Of a stretch of 64,000 bases of DNA, positions 22,861 through 33,948 are shown piece after piece. The translations under genes were made by a program, and so were the position numbers. Position 1 is the first letter of the stretch. Each line of letters opens with the position of its first letter. The stretch spans positions 44,674,383 through 44,738,382 of the forward strand of contig JACSVZ010000001.1 in the NCBI GenBank assembly GCA_014706295.1. The letters run 5' to 3'. Origin of the DNA: Lycocorax pyrrhopterus obiensis (taxonomy: Eukaryota > Chordata > Aves > Passeriformes > Paradisaeidae). The notes beneath the pieces were generated by a model. It saw only the letters and a list, made by a program, of their open reading frames with translations. It ran no database searches and had not been told where the DNA came from.

Positions 22861-25629
22861 TTAAATTATTCCATATTTATGCAAATACAGTTCTGAAATG
22901 CAATTATTGCTGAAAATCTGTATGTAAGATCACAGCCTCAACTTTCTGAAATGTGTTTTTAAAGAGAGAATAAATAGCATGAATCAGAATACAATCGATA
23001 AAAATGTAGACAAGGAAGTTGAGCAACTAGCCCAAATCCGTTTTCCTTCAAGTTTTACAAGACCAGCTGCTACACACCACTCCAGTTTTTTTCCTGTTAA
23101 GGAACTGAGTTAAAATCTGATCAGTGCTAATCTGTACGTGAGCCTGAACAGATGAAGGGATTAATGATATTGTACTGGAATTCCTGAATTCTCACATTTG
23201 GGGTGCTGCATGGAGACTGTAGAAAATCAGGATATAGCTTATACAGTTTTGGATATAATTCTCTGATAAATCTACACTCATTATGGAGCACTCCAAAATA
23301 TATAGCCTACCAGCAGAGCAGAAAGGCTTTTAAAGCTAAATAGTTTTTCTTAAAAAAAAGTACACAAACCATCCACAGGTGTAGTGTACTGCAGCCTGGA
23401 AAACAATGCATAACCTCCACTCTATACCTTTCTGTTCTACATTATGCTGAACGATAATCTTGAAATTGTAATTCATTATTCTCAGCTTTTTTGGCTTTTC
23501 TTAAAAGATATATAATTTCACATTCAAAGTTTTACAGATTCCTCTTAGGACACACAGTCTATCTTCTAGTTTTCCTTGAAATTAGCAGCAAAACTTGCTA
23601 TGAATGTCTAAAGATTTGGTTAACTGATGATAGTTAACCTTCATAATCAATAACAGCATATGTTCTCTTGACAGATGGCATTTGTTCTGTGAGTTCCTCA
23701 TGCATCACGTAAACTCAAAGCTTTCTAGATGATGGAGGTTATGTCTTAATGCTTAGGTGTTGCTACCTCTTTAATGTCAGACATCATGACAACAGACCTG
23801 TGTATACAAACGGACTTTCATCAGGAAAAAATGTGGTGAAAAAGTATTTTATTTAATTAAAGCTATTAGCTCAAAAGATCATTGAAGTGTCACAGTTTCT
23901 TAAACTTCCATTTTTTCAAATCATGACATACTATTTAATTAAAAAAAAATCCTATCCCTCATTGATATGTGGGGTGAAAAATGTGCCTATACAATAGAAT
24001 GTGCTAAAATATCACTATTCCATATTGCTAGGAATTTGTAAGATATGCTTAACACTTCATTAAAACATGAGGCTTTTTAGGAGTGTGTCTAGAACCTAAT
24101 GAGAAATACTGGAATAATCTTATTTTGTTTCCACTGCCATAGCCAAAAAAATTCCAGATTCATAATAACTGTAGGGCATAAAGTGAAGTTTAAACCAGAC
24201 GAAACTTTCTTTGATGCAACTTTTAAGGCTAAGCCATAGAATCAATGACAGCTCCTTCATCAGCTATGGATGCAGCCCTTTGGGTCCTGTTACTTTATGT
24301 AGGAATTAAGAAAAGAAGCATAAGAAATAGCAGCAGAAACGCGAGCAAGAATTAGGCTGTACTTTTCAGAATATGTGATTACTTGCACAGTTATTGTTTC
24401 ACGTTTTGCATTAAACTTTCATTAGTATAAATGTTGATAAATAAGAACTGACAAAAAACACGCAGAGGTTTGATCGAAGTAGGTTTTTGTCCCAAACAGT
24501 TAATTCATTGTTGATTTGGGTAAATACCATCACCCCGAGGGCTTATCCAGTCTTTAGAGTTGTAATTCAGAATAATGTACCTGTAGGTCTTTGAGTTGAT
24601 CCTCCAGTGACAGGCATTAACAAAGTGGGTGCATGCAAACCTATTATTTCTACATGAGAGCTATGTTTTATTGTGTAAATGTGTGCACACATTTCATGAG
24701 AAATCATGACTGTGATCAACGCAATAATAGATTTTTATTGTCTTGGAAATATTTGCATTGTTTTATACCTAACATCTTCAAAGGATAATTTTATTACGCT
24801 TTATGTACTTTAGAAACAGCAGCCAAGTTACACTATTTCAAGACTGCAAAAAGTTTTATTGGTATAATTGGGAAAAGATTTTTTCCAAACTTGGTATTTT
24901 TCGTTTCCTTTCAAATATTTGTGTGTCATTACATTAAAGATATTGTGGCTTTACAGGCAGCTGAAGTAATGTTATTTTTTTTCTGAGCTATAAATATATT
25001 AATATACAAGCAATATGTAATTTATATTAGCCTAAAATTACATTACATTTTCTGATGTAACATTTTCACTGATATTAAAGACATTAATGATCATTTTTAA
25101 AACTGAAAAATTGTGTTTATTAAATGCAAAAGTAACAACTGTAGAAAGAACACGTAACTCAAAAGTACTTAAACACAGAGAACAAAAAGAGCAGACTTTT
25201 TGCAGTGTGCAGCAACTGAACTTGGTTATCTTGATCGTCTTACTCTCTGAAAGTGTGTTAGACACTGTCTTTAGCTAACATATGAAAAAAAATTGTCAGG
25301 TTCCTAGTGGCCTGTCCCAATATTTTGTATCTCAGAGTTGATAAATTTTGTATCTCAGAGCTGATAATATTTTGTAGTTCCTAAACCAGAAAGTTTGATT
25401 GAACCCGTATCAATTTTCCAGAGGAAATATGATAATTAATTTAGACTGGATGTCTCATTAAAGGAGTACCTACATGTTAGATTACAGGTGTTTCAGGTCT
25501 AAACAGGGAAATAGCAACAAGATTTGCAGCAAGACAACAGAATATTTTATTTCTTTTCTCCCTTCTTGTCTATCTTGCATGCAATCCCCTAATTTTTCTT
25601 ATTTAAACCTTAGCTGTTACTTGGGGTCA
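22861..25629. other. unique AT-rich non-coding DNA
   Basis: Nothing recognisable except one 23-base tandem duplication at 25322-25367, listed separately. The sequence is AT-rich throughout, with no GC-rich island and no family-level repeat. Confidence 0.6.
25322..25367. repeat. 23-base tandem duplication
   Basis: Two adjacent 23-base units (25322-25344 and 25345-25367) are identical except for one T to C change. It is a simple local duplication and young enough to be almost unchanged. Confidence 0.9.
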
Positions 25630-26190
25630 GCCTCAGGAGTGTTTCTCCTGTTTTGGAGGCTTCAATGACCTTCCTACAGACACGACTACATAAGTGTGCC
25701 CAGCTCTCGGCAGCCGATAAGCGGCTGCACCGGCTCCAGGCACAGCAGGCACACCTCGAGGAGACTGAGTGTACCAATCCCAAGCTCCCAGGATCAAAGG
25801 AGGCAGGAGAAGACCTTTTCGTATGAATTCCACAAGCTTACTGCCGACCAGGTCAGGGATGAAAAAGGCCAAGGGGCAGGATTGTGCGAACCATTAAGTA
25901 TGGGGGGAAATTGGGGAGGAGCAAACAGGATGGACCAATGAACAACAGCTTAGGGGGAGGAACCTGGTAACCTTTACAAATCAGACATAGACAGGGGAGG
26001 GAAGAACAAACATCAACCAATAAACAACCGAATAACCAATAACTTTCCAGAACAGGGGGTTGAGCCTCACACCTCAGCCTCGCCCACAGACAGCCCCTCA
26101 GATTCCGACTCATCATTCCACTGTATGGGCAGAATTTGACGAGTACTGGACAGCCCAGCAGTGGGCTGGGTCAATACAACACTTAGCAGC
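25630..26190 (-). mobile_element. probable ERV LTR or LTR-like block, minus orientation, with CCAAT cluster
   Basis: A GC-rich block with sharp edges in AT-rich DNA. Read on the minus strand, the upstream half carries several ATTGG boxes (plus-strand CCAAT near 25771, 25934, 26017 and 26033), then polypyrimidine stretches such as 'cctcccc', a TATA-like 'catacttaatgg' (about 25898-25910), then a downstream half ending in 'aggaaggtcattgaagcctccaaaacaggagaaac'. This is the order of U3, promoter, R and U5 in a retroviral LTR. No second copy is in the window and I found no clear target duplication, so the class and exact limits are open. It carries no convincing coding sequence. Confidence 0.5.
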
Positions 26191-26779
26191 TAGATGATGG
26201 TTGATTTTGTCAGGCGTTAAATCAGCATATTTAAAGGATTCCACAGATACCCTTGTTTTAAGTAGATTTCAGGTCTCTGACAAGTTTCCATTGTATGCAC
26301 TCAAAAGTAAGTGCCTGATAGGCATTGTAATCGACCTTGGCACACATGAAAGTTTACTTCACAATTATTCTAGCTGAAGCTGAAAAGAATGTAGAATTGC
26401 CCTGCATGTAGGATGTAAGTTCAAATGGCAAAGGGACTAATGAGTTCAATCTACAAATATTTTTGAAACAATTCTGCAAAGAATGCTTATTCATTTGGTT
26501 TGTCGAAGAATTCCCTTTATTATATACATATTCTTCCCTCCTGTAAAAATTCATTTTACATTGTTCCCAGGGAGCGTGCAGTTGTACATAACATGCTACA
26601 GATGTTGGAGCTCACTATTTGCATACAATTTATTTTTTATGTATTGGGTATTGACTATTGAATAATTGGGTGTATTTTTGTATTGTAAGGCAGAGTGACA
26701 CTGCGTTTTTGCAATGCAGTGCTTGGAACATCTAATGATGTATTAAATGTTTCTTCAGAGACTGACATTTTCTATATAT
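26191..26779. other. unique AT-rich non-coding DNA
   Basis: No gene or repeat recognised between the LTR-like block and the following CR1. Confidence 0.55.
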
Positions 26780-27870
26780 TCAATATATGAGGACAGCCTC
26801 CTCCAAGCTCAGGAGCAATGCATCCCAGCAAAGAGGAAGTCAGGCCAAAACAGCAGGGGGCCTGCATGGATGAACAGGGCGTTCCTAGACTAGCTCAAAC
26901 ACAGAAAGGAACCTACAGAAATAGAAGCATGGACAGGTGGTCTGTGATGTCTATAGAGAGATTGTCTGAGCAAGATCAGGAAAGCTAAAGAAAAGCTAAA
27001 GCCCTGATAGAATTAAATCTGACAAGGAATACCGAGACCAACAAGAAAAGATTCTATAGGTATACTGGTAATAAAAGGAAGACTAGGAAAAATACACACC
27101 CTCTCCAGCAAGAAAATGGAGACCTGTTTTTCTTCTGTATGGAGAAGGCTGTGGTACTCAATGACTCTTTTTGCCTTGGTCTTCATGTGCTCCAGCCACA
27201 CCACCAAGTCAGAGAAGGGAGAGACGGGGACTGGGAGAATGAAGAATGGCCCAGTGTAGAAGACAGGTTTGAGAACATTTATGGAACCTGAAGGGCCACA
27301 AATACATGGGGACTGATGAGAACCATGAGGGAAATTATCAAGGGAGTAGATAAGCTATCATCCATCATATTTGAAAAGTCAAATTAGTCCAGTGATGTTC
27401 TGACTGCAAAAAGAGAAAACACAAGTCCTGTTTCTAAAAGGAAGATCTGGGTAACTACATGTCAGTCAGTCTCACCTCTATGCCTCTCAAGATCAGGGAG
27501 CAGATCCTCCTGGAAACTATGCTAAGACACATGGAATATAAGGAGGTGATTGGTGACAGCCAACATGGCTTCACTAAAGGCAAATCATGCCTGACAAATT
27601 TGATAGCCATCTATGATGGATTTACGGGGTTGGATGATTGAAGGAAGAGTAATTGTCATCTATCTGGACGTGTAAAGCATTTGACACTGTCCCACGTGAC
27701 ATCCTTGTCTCTAAACTGGAGAGACGCAGATTTTGTGGGTGGACCACACAAAGCAGTTGGCTGGATGTTTGCGCTCAAAGAGCTGTGGTGAACAGCTCAA
27801 CGTGCAAGTGGAGAGCAGCAATGAGTGGTGTTCCTCAGCAGTCAATATTGCATGACACCTAGTTAAGGCA
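26780..27870 (+). mobile_element. CR1 LINE, central ORF2 segment
   Basis: A plus-strand internal CR1 fragment, truncated at both ends. The left part (26780-27400) is the region upstream of the reverse transcriptase, with 'rknteTKKRFYRYTGNKRKTRKN'-like sequence around 27030-27090, 'NDSFCLVFMCSSHT' around 27160-27200 and 'LREIIKGVDKLSS' at about 27330-27365. The right part holds reverse-transcriptase blocks described in the next entry. The element stops soon after the SGVPQ motif and has no 3' end, so either a deletion removed it or the insertion was broken later. Frameshifts and stops are scattered throughout. Confidence 0.88.
27440..27862 (+). pseudogene. CR1 reverse-transcriptase remnant
   Basis: Ordered non-LTR reverse-transcriptase motifs are visible across two adjacent frames: '[15 protein letters not shown]' (27463-27510), '[14 protein letters not shown]' (27561-27603), then after a frameshift '[15 protein letters not shown]' (27651-27697) and 'MSGVPQQSI' (27820-27850). 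The catalytic YADD block lies beyond the truncated end and is absent. An internal stop replaces the residue before KAFDTVP, and SGVPQG has become SGVPQQ. In a live CR1 this enzyme copies the element's RNA at the target site. This copy cannot work. Confidence 0.88.
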
Positions 27871-28759
27871 ATTAACCTTTGTGTCTGCTAAAAGAGTGTG
27901 GTAAACTGGTGCTCTTAACTATGGCAGAAGTCAATTGTCAGCCAAACTCAGCTACCATAAGTAACGAGCATCTCCTTGCAAATTGTGTCTCTTTCCACTT
28001 TACTATATATTGTAATTAACTTCAAAGAGAAATCCTTTAACTGTATTTCATGCAGTTTCTGAGGTTTTTTTTTAGAGAAATATCCTTACGGGTATTTCTC
28101 ATATTTTTCTCTAGATTTTTCTCATCCACTACATCTAGAGACTGAGACAGACAAACCTTTGCATTTAGATATTGTGGCTGGTTGCATCTGTTTTAGGAAT
28201 TCTGTTCCAACAAGCACAGTATTTTGCAGCATTTAATTAATTTTGTTTGGGTACGTACAGTACCACTCCCAGGAACTACAACATCAGAAACAGCTGGAAG
28301 GACATTAATCACTTATCGAAACATGCAAATAAGTAGAAAGTGAAGCATGAAATTACTTTCTGTACACTATATGCTATATTTGTCATCAATATGCTGCTGT
28401 AAGTATGACGGTGCTATTTATTTGGATTTGTGATCATTAGCCTTGACTCTTGTTTAATGTGTTTTAGCAAACATTACTTGGAGGTAAATCCATGAGTATA
28501 TAGTACATATACTAATTAGGTTGTCTCATTTATTGTGGTTGATAAAAATCTTTTTCTTCCACTATCTCATTTTAGATGAGCTAAACCCAGCACAAAATAA
28601 ACAGAGTAAATCTCTTTTTTCCTTACTTGCTGTCCAATTTATTAGGCCATAAATACCAATAAAAACTGTTTGTTTTCCTTAAAGTGTTCCCCTAAAATAT
28701 AAGGGTTTTATTTCAAAGTGAATGTATCCATTTTTACTCTAACAAAGGTATTCAGAGAA
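27871..28759. other. unique AT-rich non-coding DNA
   Basis: No recognised repeat or gene between two CR1 fragments. The fragments differ in which part of CR1 they hold, and nothing here suggests that they are halves of one insertion. Confidence 0.55.
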
Positions 28760-29316
28760 CACTACGTTTAGCCATGTACCTGGGAAAAACTCATCCTAGT
28801 GCGGATGCACTTCGAGTCCTGTGTCTAGTTCTGGGTCCCTCACTTCAAGGAAGTCATTTAGATTCTGGAGTTGCCTTCCAGACAAGGGCAACAAAGCTGG
28901 TGAATGGACTGGAGAGTTAATCCTGTGAGAGTGGGTGAGGGAGCTGGGGTTGTTTAGCCTGGAGAAAAGGAGGCTCAGGGGGCACCTTACCGCTCTCTAC
29001 AAATACTTGAGAGGAGGTTGTACCTAGATGGGGGTTGGTCTCTTCTCCCACATAGCCAATGACAGGATGAGAGAACATAGATTTGAGCTGCACCAGAGGA
29101 GGTTCATATTGGACATCAGGCAGAATTTCTTCTAGGAAAGGGTTGTTAAGCATTGGGATGGACCGCTCAGGGATGTGGTGGAGTCACCGTCCCTGGAAGA
29201 GTTCAAGAAACAACTGGCCATGGCACTTAGCGCTATGGTCTAGTTAACAAGGTTGCGATCAGTCAAAAGGTCTTGGAAATCTTTTCCAACCTAAATGATT
29301 CTGTGATTCTTTTTGA
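28760..29316 (+). mobile_element. CR1 LINE 3' end
   Basis: A good CR1 3' portion in plus orientation. In order it has the last ORF2 codons ('gagctggggttgtttagcctggagaaaaggaggctcagg' at 28940-28980), 'accgctctctacaaatacttgagaggaggttg', 'gaggttcatattggacatcaggcagaatttcttc', 'gtggtggagtcaccgtccctggaagagttcaag', and the terminus 'gtcttggaaatcttttccaacctaaatgattctgtgattctt' with its octamer tail. It is 5'-truncated, as most CR1 copies are. Confidence 0.95.
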
Positions 29317-31262
29317 AACAAAACACTGAAGTAGAAATAAACTGTATGTTTGTGTATTTGCTCATACAGTACATCACTATACATTGTGAACTAAAACAAA
29401 GTCTGAGACAGAAATAAGTGTACTTTTGACATTCCATCATCTCATCAGCTGGAAATATAACCATCAGGGTGTAAGGAAATGTTTAAAAATGGAAATCCAG
29501 AGCTTTTTTAGTTGCTGTGACTCTAATTCTTGAACTCTTGTTTCTTCTGTGTGGGTCCTTTAAGTCTTATACTTTTGTGCCAGAGTTGTATATACAAATA
29601 AACATATGTTTCATATAATGGCTCTAGATACTCGTATTTAGACAACAGAATTGTTCTCCTGTGTTCAAAGAACCTCAAACCATCCTTCTAGTGAATTCCA
29701 GTGCTTCTGCAAGATAAACAAACTTTATTTCTCTTTCTTTTGAATTTTCATAAAAAAAGACAGGATAAAAAGAGAAAAATCTTTCAAGTCTATTTGATAT
29801 CAGTTTTTTACATACATCTATCTACATACTTATAATTAATATATGCGTTTTCCCATAAATACAGTAAAATGTCCTAAACTCAATTAAAACCTATGATCAG
29901 TAGTCAGTTTTGTTCCCAAGAGAACAAATGGGATGGGAACCTATTTCTTATTTTTTTCTGTCCTTTTTTTACTTTGATATCTCTTCCTATAGCATATGTT
30001 CACACATCAAGTAATATTCACAGTACTGATAAAATATCAAAGATATTTTATCATTTTATTTTTTTTGTTGAAAATAAGGTTGGTCTTGCATCTGGAATAC
30101 ATTGTGTGTGCTGATAGTATTAAGTCTTTGTCATTAAATTTCTTCTGACACTTTTAGTGTTTTGACAAACTTACTTTATTAGTAAGAAAATGGATATTAA
30201 AAAAAAGTTTATAATGTCTTTCTGAAAGTTCTGGATGGAGGGAAAAAATAACATCTCACAACAGAAACCATATTCAAGCCTGCTTCTATTTATCCTAGTC
30301 TATTAACTTCTCAGGGAAAATATTCTGGAAATGAAACAGAGGAGACATCAGTGAAATGGCTAACAATAGATGATAAAAAATAAGGTTTTGCACAGGGTTT
30401 AAACAAGCTCCAAAAGTTACAGTGATTCATTGCCTTGATCATCAAAAAGAATTAGTAGCTGAAAATGCAATGAAAGACATTATTGGGCTTTGATCAATTT
30501 AACAGTTTTAAGAAAAATTCTGTGAAGTGCCTGCAGTCAATCAGTAGCAAAAAGAAAGAGAACTGCATGAATGTATGTGTGAGGCATCATCAGAGCCACT
30601 TTCACATCAGCACAACCTTCATTGTATGATGAGCAGCCAGCCTTAGAGGGCTGAATAATTTTTTTTGAGGACAAGCAGGTCTGAACAGTACCGTTCATGT
30701 ATGCCTCAGTTCTCCCTTACAATATAGATAAATCAGTCCTGATGTGATCACAGTTTGAAAGAATCATGTGTGTTGTTTTTAAAATGATGATTCTTGATTT
30801 ACGTCAACTTGTCTTTATCAAAAATTCTCTATTGGTTTGGGTTTCTTCTTCCAGAAATCTTTTGAAATATTATTTTCAGGAAACGAAGGGAAAATCTGTC
30901 TCCATTGAAGAGCTAGGTTTGCTTCAGTGCTCTGTCTTTTCATTTTACCAGAATCTATGTGCTAATGGCTATTACATGATACTTTTGAGACTTTTAATGT
31001 TGCATTTACACACATACATTGTGAGTTGCAGCAATTCAGAAATCTGAAATTCTTCTGAAGATACAGAACGTATTCTTTAAAAAGGATGTAGCCAACCCTG
31101 GTTTTGCCAGAACAAAGCATGAAGTTCAAATAGATGTGGACTTTGGGGGAAAATAAGCAAGCCTGATATTTTGTCATCTTACTTGGTTTTAATCCATATT
31201 ATGCAAAGTCTGAGTCAAACATTGTTCTGAACTGTTTTATAAGTGCTCACTTTTTAAAGAAA
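29317..31262. other. unique AT-rich non-coding DNA
   Basis: No gene or repeat recognised. Short A and T runs only. Confidence 0.6.
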
Positions 31263-31690
31263 TAGCAGATAGTACATGATAATGTTCAAGACCAGCTGAG
31301 AGAGCTGGGGTTGCTCAGCCTGGAGAACAGAAGTCTCTGGGAAAATTTTATTGCCATTTTTCAATACTTAGAAGTGACTTATAAGAAAGACAGGCTTTGT
31401 ATCATGGTCTACAGTAACAGGACAAGGGACAGTGTTTTTAAGCTGAAAGAGAGTAACTTTATACTGCAAATAGTGAAGATATTTTTTACAATGAACGCAG
31501 TGAAATTATGGAACAGGTTGCCCAGGGTGTTAGGCATATTCACATCATTGAAAGAGCTCAAGTTTAGGTTGGATGGGCCTTTGAGCAAACTGGTCTAGTG
31601 AAAGATGTCCCTACTTATGGCAAGGAGGTTGGACTAGACGGTCTTTATGGGTTCTTTCCAACTTAAATAATTAAATGATTCTATTTTTTT
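31263..31690 (+). mobile_element. CR1 LINE 3' end, different subfamily from the 28.8 kb copy
   Basis: The copy starts in the ORF2 C-terminus ('gagctggggttgctcagcctggagaacag', 31299-31328), continues through 'aggacaagggacagtg' and 'aacgcagtgaaattatggaacaggttgcccag' to 'ctcaagtttaggttggatgggcctttgagcaaactggtctagtg', and ends 'ggttggactagacggtctttatgggttctttccaacttaaataattaaatgattctattttt'. The 'ggatgggcctttgagcaaactggtctagtg' version of the 3' region differs from the 'cttagcgctatggtctagttaac' version at 29.2 kb, so the two belong to different CR1 subfamilies. Confidence 0.93.
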
Positions 31691-32837
31691 TTTATGGTGA
31701 TGATGATATAATATTATGACCGTTTTACAGAAGATTAGGAAGGTGAAATTCATCCACCTTAAAATTGAACATCTATAGGTAAAGTTGTCATGTCACTTTG
31801 TAATAAAGGGAGGAGGGAGGAAAGAGATACTTTTCTGGCTATAATTCATAGATTCTGTTTTGATATCTGCATGAATTCAGTCAAATTCCACTTATGATTT
31901 TTTAAGCATCTAAATAAAAAAGGAAAAAGCCCATGAGAAGCGTTACAAACAAATACCCAATTATACCTAATCAAGAAAATCAATTTAGTTAAAAGAAGAA
32001 TAATATTCTCTTTCAGTAAATGCTGAATAGTGATCGCCTAATAAAAACATTAATGTCTTTTAGAGTGTTGCACTGTAATAATAAATATAATGCCAGTAAT
32101 TTATAAAATATTAAATACCATGTATACTAAAAAGCTAATGTATTACCTTAGCAAACACTTAATAAAAAAAATCAGATGTTATCTATGGGTTTGTTACTGT
32201 TTTGAAGTCAGATGGGGTTTGGTTAAGAAATTGATTAAAATTTAAGTATAAAAGAAAGATTATAAAGATTTACCTTTTAAAGGTTATGTGTACTGAAAAT
32301 TCATGTGCTTGTTGAACATTTTGAGAAACTTTTAAAGTTTTGAATTATCTTACGTAATAGCCTTTATTTTTCAATAATATCACATGGTTTTTGCCGTTCT
32401 TTTTTCTGAGTTAAAATACTTATGGAAGTATTATGTGTTGTTAAATTTAAAGAGATACTTCAGGGATTTGCTGGAAATTTACCTAAAGCAGATTTGTGGA
32501 AAAGAATAGTTAAAAACCGGATAATTAATAGTGTTAATTTTGTTGTGTATTCCTGTTGAGTAATCTCTTTTTCATACTGTTGTCACTATTATATTTTCTT
32601 AATAAATAGTGTGTTTTCATTTAAAAGCCATCTTTTGCAGAATTTTTCCAAAACATAGGAGCAGATGACTCTTTCAAGATAAAGATATGTATGCATGTGT
32701 AATAACCTGAAAAAGCACACAAAGCTATTTTTCTTAGCTATACGTTTGCTTAAACTAAAAGCATACATATGAGGCATGAAAAAAAGTCATCTTTTTACAC
32801 CTTATCGTCATGTGCCCACTTTTCTGTTCTTCTATAA

Positions 32838-32883
32838 TAATTTTTAACCTTTGGCTACAATAATTTTTAACCTTTGGCCTTCA
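32838..32883. repeat. 23-base tandem duplication, first of a nearby pair
   Basis: Units 32838-32860 and 32861-32883 share their first 18 bases (TAATTTTTAACCTTTGGC) and differ in the last five. Confidence 0.85.
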
Positions 32884-32950
32884 TACTTTTAATGATTTTG
32901 GCAGAGGAGGTTGAACATGTTAGTGTTCTGACCTGGAAGATAAAGGATTA

Positions 32951-32996
32951 CCTGGAGGTTGTATTATTTGCAACCTGGAGGTTGTTATATTTGCAA
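32951..32996. repeat. 23-base tandem duplication, second of a nearby pair
   Basis: Units 32951-32973 and 32974-32996 both start CCTGGAGGTTGT and end ATTTGCAA, with a small rearrangement of T and A between. It lies about 70 bases after the preceding duplication of the same period. Confidence 0.85.
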
Positions 32997-33174
32997 CAAT
33001 AATTTCTTACTTGAAAATTCTAGAGTTTAAAATGAAGGCTGAAAATGTTTGCTTTAAATCTGCCACACAATATCTCAAAATCAATCTGTCATATTAAAAT
33101 GAATGTTTCTGATAGTTTTTCTTTTGGTTGAGAGGAGTTTTCTTACCTTTCTGCATGTATCTGGCCATCCGCTA

Positions 33175-33258
33175 CATCACTAGTGATGCCATGTCCTATA
33201 AATATAAATATATAAATAATATTTTATATTTATATTATATTAATAATATAAATATAAT
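33175..33258. repeat. palindrome followed by AT-rich inverted sequence
   Basis: CATCACTAGTGATG at 33175-33188 is a perfect 14-base palindrome. It is followed by about 60 bases of A and T only (from about 33198) made of TAAATA, TATTTATA and related words that can fold back on themselves. Confidence 0.75.
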
Positions 33259-33892
33259 AGATAAATACTTCTGAGATTAATCCACCGTAGAATGGAAGGT
33301 TACAGAGGGGAAAGAGTTTCCAGCCAGAGGGCCCTTTTGTTCTTTACTCTGCAGGTGTCTGTATAACAGCACAGTTCAAGGTTTAGTGGCAGGTCCGTGT
33401 TTACTTATTCTCCTCAAAGTGAATAATCAATTGTAAAATATATTATTATATAGTCAAAGTCATTTTTTTGGAAGAAATTGAGAGAATCGCTTGTAAAATG
33501 GAGAAGACTTGCTGGCCCGATTAAAAAACATGCGCAAATTGGATGTTAATTCAAAAGTGGGTTTATGTGCCTTTTTTTCCTTTTATTTTTTGAGCAACAT
33601 ACTGTATTAGTAGCACTCTGTGCCACATGTCTGATGCCTAAAAAATCAAGAAGCTTTATCTTAATCAGCCTATAAAAATAATTGATTTCGGAAACAAGTT
33701 TTTCTGAGAATATTTGCAGAGTTTTCTGTGTCAGACCTCAGTTCCTCCTGGACTAAATAATTTCTCTTTAGTGAATTCCCTTTCCTTTCTAAAATGCATT
33801 TGTTACAAAAAAAAAAAAAAAGAAGTGTCATCCCTGAGTAACTTCTAATATTGCTTGAATAAAAATATGCATGAAACAGGAGTTTTGTTAAC

Positions 33893-33948
33893 CTTCTTGA
33901 AAAGAAGACAAATTTATAATCTTCTTGAAAGGAAGACAGATATAAGTG
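33893..33948. repeat. 28-base imperfect tandem duplication
   Basis: CTTCTTGAAAAGAAGACAAA at 33893 recurs as CTTCTTGAAAGGAAGACAGA at 33921, a period of 28 bases with a few substitutions. Confidence 0.8.
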
